From assembly GCF_002288925.2 (NCBI RefSeq), contig NW_022098031.1, forward strand, positions 1,705,159 to 1,769,158: a stretch of 64,000 nucleotides of DNA. The letters run 5' to 3'. Of this stretch, positions 60,870 to 64,000 are shown in pieces. Positions within the stretch are counted from its first letter, which is position 1. Every line of letters starts with the position of its first letter. The stretch comes from Delphinapterus leucas (Eukaryota; Chordata; Mammalia; Artiodactyla; Monodontidae). The notes beneath the pieces were generated by a model. The model searched no databases. It was not told where the DNA came from and saw only the letters and a list, made by a program, of their open reading frames with translations. The translations under genes were made by a program, and so were the position numbers.

Positions 60870-61520
60870 AACTGCTTTATTGAGGTTATACTTCACCTAC
60901 TAGAAAATTCACCTTCTTGAAGGATACAATTCAGTGGATTTTAGTAGATTCAGAGTTGTGTTAACCATCACCACTATCTAATTTTAGAATACTTTCATCA
61001 GCGCACAAAGAAACTCATACCCACCAGCTGTCATTCCTCATGCCGCCTCCTCTACTGCCCCCCACCCCACCCTGCAACTCCCAGCCTTAGGCAACCATTA
61101 ATCTGCTTTCTGTCTGTGTGGATTTGGCTGTTCTGGTCTATCCATGTTGTAGCACGTATCGGTGCTACACTCTTTTTTATGGCTGAATAATATTCTATTG
61201 TATGACTATAGCATGTTTTGTCTAATTATTCACCAGTTGATGGAAATTTGAATTCTTTCCACTCTTTGGCAATTGTGAAAAATACTGCTACGAACATTCT
61301 TCTACAATTTTTTGTGTGGAAATGCATCTCCACTTTGGGGGGCGAGGATAAACCTAGGAGTAGAATTGCTAGGTCATATGAATCCTCTCTGTTGAACATT
61401 TTGAGAAACTGCTAAACTGTTTTCCAAAGTGGCTACACCCTTCAGAGCTGTGTGAGGGTTTCGATTTTGCCACATCTTCACCAATACTTGTTACTGACAG
61501 TCTTTTTGACTTAGTAGGGC
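60870..61520 (-). mobile_element. Ancient L1M fragment
   Basis: Reverse-strand L1M 3' UTR and ORF2 end: GCTTTATTGAGGTTATACTT, TACAATTCAGTGGATTTTAG, TTAACCATCACCACTATCTA, TTATGGCTGAATAATATTCT, GAATTGCTAGGTCATATGAA. The continuous match of about 650 bases makes the class secure; the subfamily is not assigned. Confidence 0.85.
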
Positions 61521-61879
61521 CTGGACTTTGAATTCTTTTTTTGTGGTGTCAGAGCATAGAGAAGTGTGTGGTCATTGGGGCCACACTGTGTTAGTGCCAC
61601 CTTCCACTCATGCGTGCTAAGCCTTACCCTGGATTGGCCTTGTGACCTCTTCTCCATGTCACCCACAGTCTGTCTTCATCCACAGTCTGTCTTCATCCAC
61701 AGTTTCTTGCACATGGGGGCTAAACTCGGATATCCTGTCTTTCATCAGAACTGTATGCTAATGTCCTCTGAACCCTAAGGCTGTCTCAGTCTCCTCACAA
61801 AAGAAAGTATATAAGTCTAGTGGTCAGAGCAGTGCTTTTTCAGTGGCAAGGAAATAAAGGCTCTGATCAGTGTCTTCCA
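61521..61879. other. Unassigned stretch
   Basis: Holds the 17-base tandem duplication. Otherwise nothing. Confidence 0.5.
61664..61703 (+). repeat. 17-base tandem duplication
   Basis: CACAGTCTGTCTTCATC twice in succession (61,664-61,680 and 61,681-61,697) and a third start, CACAGT. Confidence 0.95.
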
Positions 61880-62100
61880 TAATAAGAAAACCTAGTATTT
61901 ACTGTGAGTTTATTAGGTGCCAAGTATTGTTTAAATGCTTTAAATGAATTATCTTTTAGAGTGTATCACAACTCATGGAGGTGGGTAATATTAATCCCAT
62001 TTTACAGAAGGGTTAAGTAACAAGCCTAAGGACACCAATAGTAAGTGGAGTCATGGTTGGATACACATCGGTTGAGTCCAGGCTCAGAGCTTTTATCTAC
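61880..62100 (-). mobile_element. MIR, reverse
   Basis: GTTTATTAGGTGCCAAGTAT, CCCATTTTACAGAAGGGTTA and AGTAACAAGCCTAAGGACAC are reversed MIR. Confidence 0.85.
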
Positions 62101-62109
62101 CTGTGGTAC

Positions 62110-62255
62110 TGTCTCATAATTAAATTATAATTGACTACGCTTAATGGGTCTGTTTATCTTCACCACTGTTTTTCTAGAAGCTAGTACAGTCCCTGGCTCA
62201 CAAAAGAACCCTAATAAATATATGTTGAATAAATGAAAGAATGAAGGAATAAAAG
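62110..62255 (+). mobile_element. L2 3' terminus
   Basis: GAAGCTAGTACAGTCCCTGG, CTCACAAAAGAACCCTAATA and ATATGTTGAATAAATGAAAG match the L2 end. Confidence 0.7.
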
Positions 62256-63444
62256 TAATTTGCAGTATTTAAGGCCTCTTGTTCACAATTGGAAAGAACC
62301 TTAGCCACGTGTAAAACAAGTAGGTTTGCATGTGTGTATGCGGGCTCCCTCTCTTTCATCCTTTAATTATTTAAGTTCTTCTTTATCAGCAAGTCCTCAT
62401 TCTTCTCCCTTATTCTTTAGTACAAATAGCACAACTGAATTGCTGACATTTCATCTAATTGCAGGGTAACAGATTGTAATGGATTAAAGATTTCACAATA
62501 CAAACATTTGGCTTGCTCAAAGCGAGGCAGGAGTAAAGCAGAAGGTGAAAACATTTTATTTGAAGAAGTCACAAACAAGATAATAAAAAAAATTGTTCCA
62601 AAGCATATGATGAACCACCAGAAAAGATGACATTGTAAAAGATCCAAAGGTGTGGAATCGGAGGACAGGACAGAACGAGACATTCTCCTGCATTGATGAC
62701 ACTGCTTCCCACTCAGAATCCTCTTTGCTATTTCAATAATAAAACAACCAGATACAGGCAAGATTGCGCTTGTCTATATCATTTTTCTCACTCTTCTTTT
62801 GTTTTCTATTCATTCCTATTTCAGTTCCCACTCCTCACTTTATGCTCCTCCAATCTACATTCATGAAATCCATGCTTCTAAACCACTTTGCTGTATTTAA
62901 AGTTCGACTGAAAACTCTCACTCTTTATTCTTTAAATAAAAAAGAAAACTAACACCTACACTAGTTTCTATTAAAACAGATTTCCTTGGCACTACATGTA
63001 TCCAGAACTTATATCTCTTGATGATTTTTCCTATAGTGACCCATTTGAGAGACTATATAATGATGTTATTGCTCAAAACATTTTGGTCAGAGTCAGAATA
63101 GAAGTCTCACAAGAATATCCACTTCATTACTTGATCATAATAACTAAAACTATTTTACTCAGTTGGATCATCACCTTATAGGCCATACTTGGAAACAGCT
63201 TATGACCATTTCAATCAAACTTACCTTTTAAAGACAGGCCACAACTGAGGACAGAGAGAAGACTGTATTGTATACTGAGAAAGACTTTTGGAGAGAGGGG
63301 CTGGAATTCAAAATATGTACCATATAGGCAGTAGTACAACTGGAATAACTGGGTATCCTTCAAAGATGACTTCTCTGAAGGTGGTATGACTCATGCATGT
63401 TTGTAAAAGAAAATTTTTATTTTAATTTGTCCAACCGATTCACT
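62256..63444. other. Unassigned stretch
   Basis: A 114-codon minus-strand frame (62,417-62,761) includes a hydrophobic run (LFWWFIICFGTIFFIILFV) but no recognised family; judged chance. Confidence 0.45.
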
Positions 63445-63560
63445 TGGAAATACTTATTTAAGCACTTGGGATGTTCCAGGCACAGTGCCAGGCACTGGGG
63501 ATAAGAAGAGAAACAAGACTGGCAATATCCTTGGACTCACTGAGTGTTAGTCAATTAAGT
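63445..63560 (-). mobile_element. L2 3' end, reverse
   Basis: GATGTTCCAGGCACAGTGCC and AGGCACTGGGGATAAGAAGA are reversed L2 end. Confidence 0.75.
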
Positions 63561-63579
63561 AGCAATATGGCAGAGGAGA

Positions 63580-63770
63580 GAGAGAATGGGTTTGGGAGTC
63601 AGACCTAGGTCTAAATCTTTATTCTGGTGCTTACCTTCTGGGTGCACCGGGCCAATGGGGATTGGCCAATCCCAAACAGGGATCTGAAGAATGACCCCAT
63701 AGGACTGCACCAAGGATTACCTGAGATCATGTGAGAAAAGCACTTACTAGAGTGCTTGGCATAGAGGTGG
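63580..63770 (+). mobile_element. MIR, with unrelated centre
   Basis: GGGTTTGGGAGTCAGACCTA and CTAAATCTTTATTCTGGTGC (MIR head) and ATTACCTGAGATCATGTGAG to GAGTGCTTGGCATAGA (tail). The middle around 63,640-63,690 departs from MIR. Confidence 0.55.
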
Positions 63771-64000
63771 GGCTGGCTTTCATATTCCAGCTCTTGTCCT
63801 TGGGAAGAACAAGTTTTACGAGCTTTATTTAGCGTCCTGAGTTTAGGTTGATCAGTCGGACATTGTAAGGGACAAACTGTCACTAAACTACTTCATTCAA
63901 TCTTATTTCTCAGGATATCTGTTCAAGCTTTCACTCTACTTCTACCTGGGCCTGTCATTGGCGGTCTTAGCTCTGTCAGTTGGCTTTTGTTCACCTCTTA

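Overview
The window is mammalian nuclear DNA, AT-rich and dominated by interspersed repeats, with no complete protein-coding gene that I can support. At least nine copies of a tRNA-derived SINE of the CHR type (shared by Cetacea, Hippopotamidae and Ruminantia) are present. Six are short, little-diverged, A-tailed copies of the form abundant in whales and dolphins. Together with artiodactyl/cetacean-type L1 3' ends, they point to a cetacean. This lineage call is inference from repeat types.

Layout. 1-12 kb: old MIR and L2 fragments, an hAT-Charlie (MER5-like) relic, an L1 that was 5'-inverted on insertion (4748-5305, flanked by a near-perfect 13-bp duplication), and two minus-strand stretches (7161-7691 and 9637-10052) that read like decayed or unrecognised coding exons. 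12-25 kb: one young SINE, several L1 3' ends, a candidate LTR with repeated octamer motifs, a MaLR-type solo LTR, and a MIR split by an inverted MIR. 25-44 kb: mostly ancient L2/MIR, two long L2 fragments (28.1-29.3 and 32.7-33.9 kb), an old LTR-like element near 34 kb, one old long SINE and two young short SINEs. 44.4-50.0 kb: the largest element, a nearly full-length but defective L1 on the plus strand. It has a G-rich 5' region, a truncated ORF1, and a broken ORF2 with recognisable endonuclease, reverse transcriptase and C-terminal Cys-rich parts; a young SINE sits inside ORF2. 50-64 kb: further SINEs, MIR/L2 remnants, ancient L1M fragments and a pair of perfect hairpins at 58.0 kb.

No rRNA, functional tRNA, CRISPR array, operon or bacterial-type system is visible, and none is expected. 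Nearly all the open frames are chance frames, antisense frames across SINEs, or L1 debris. The window is best read as an intergenic or intronic stretch. Its interest lies in retrotransposition structures, nested insertions and the two unexplained exon-like segments. Repeat family names are by eye against remembered consensus sequences; boundaries of old repeats are good to roughly 20-50 bases.
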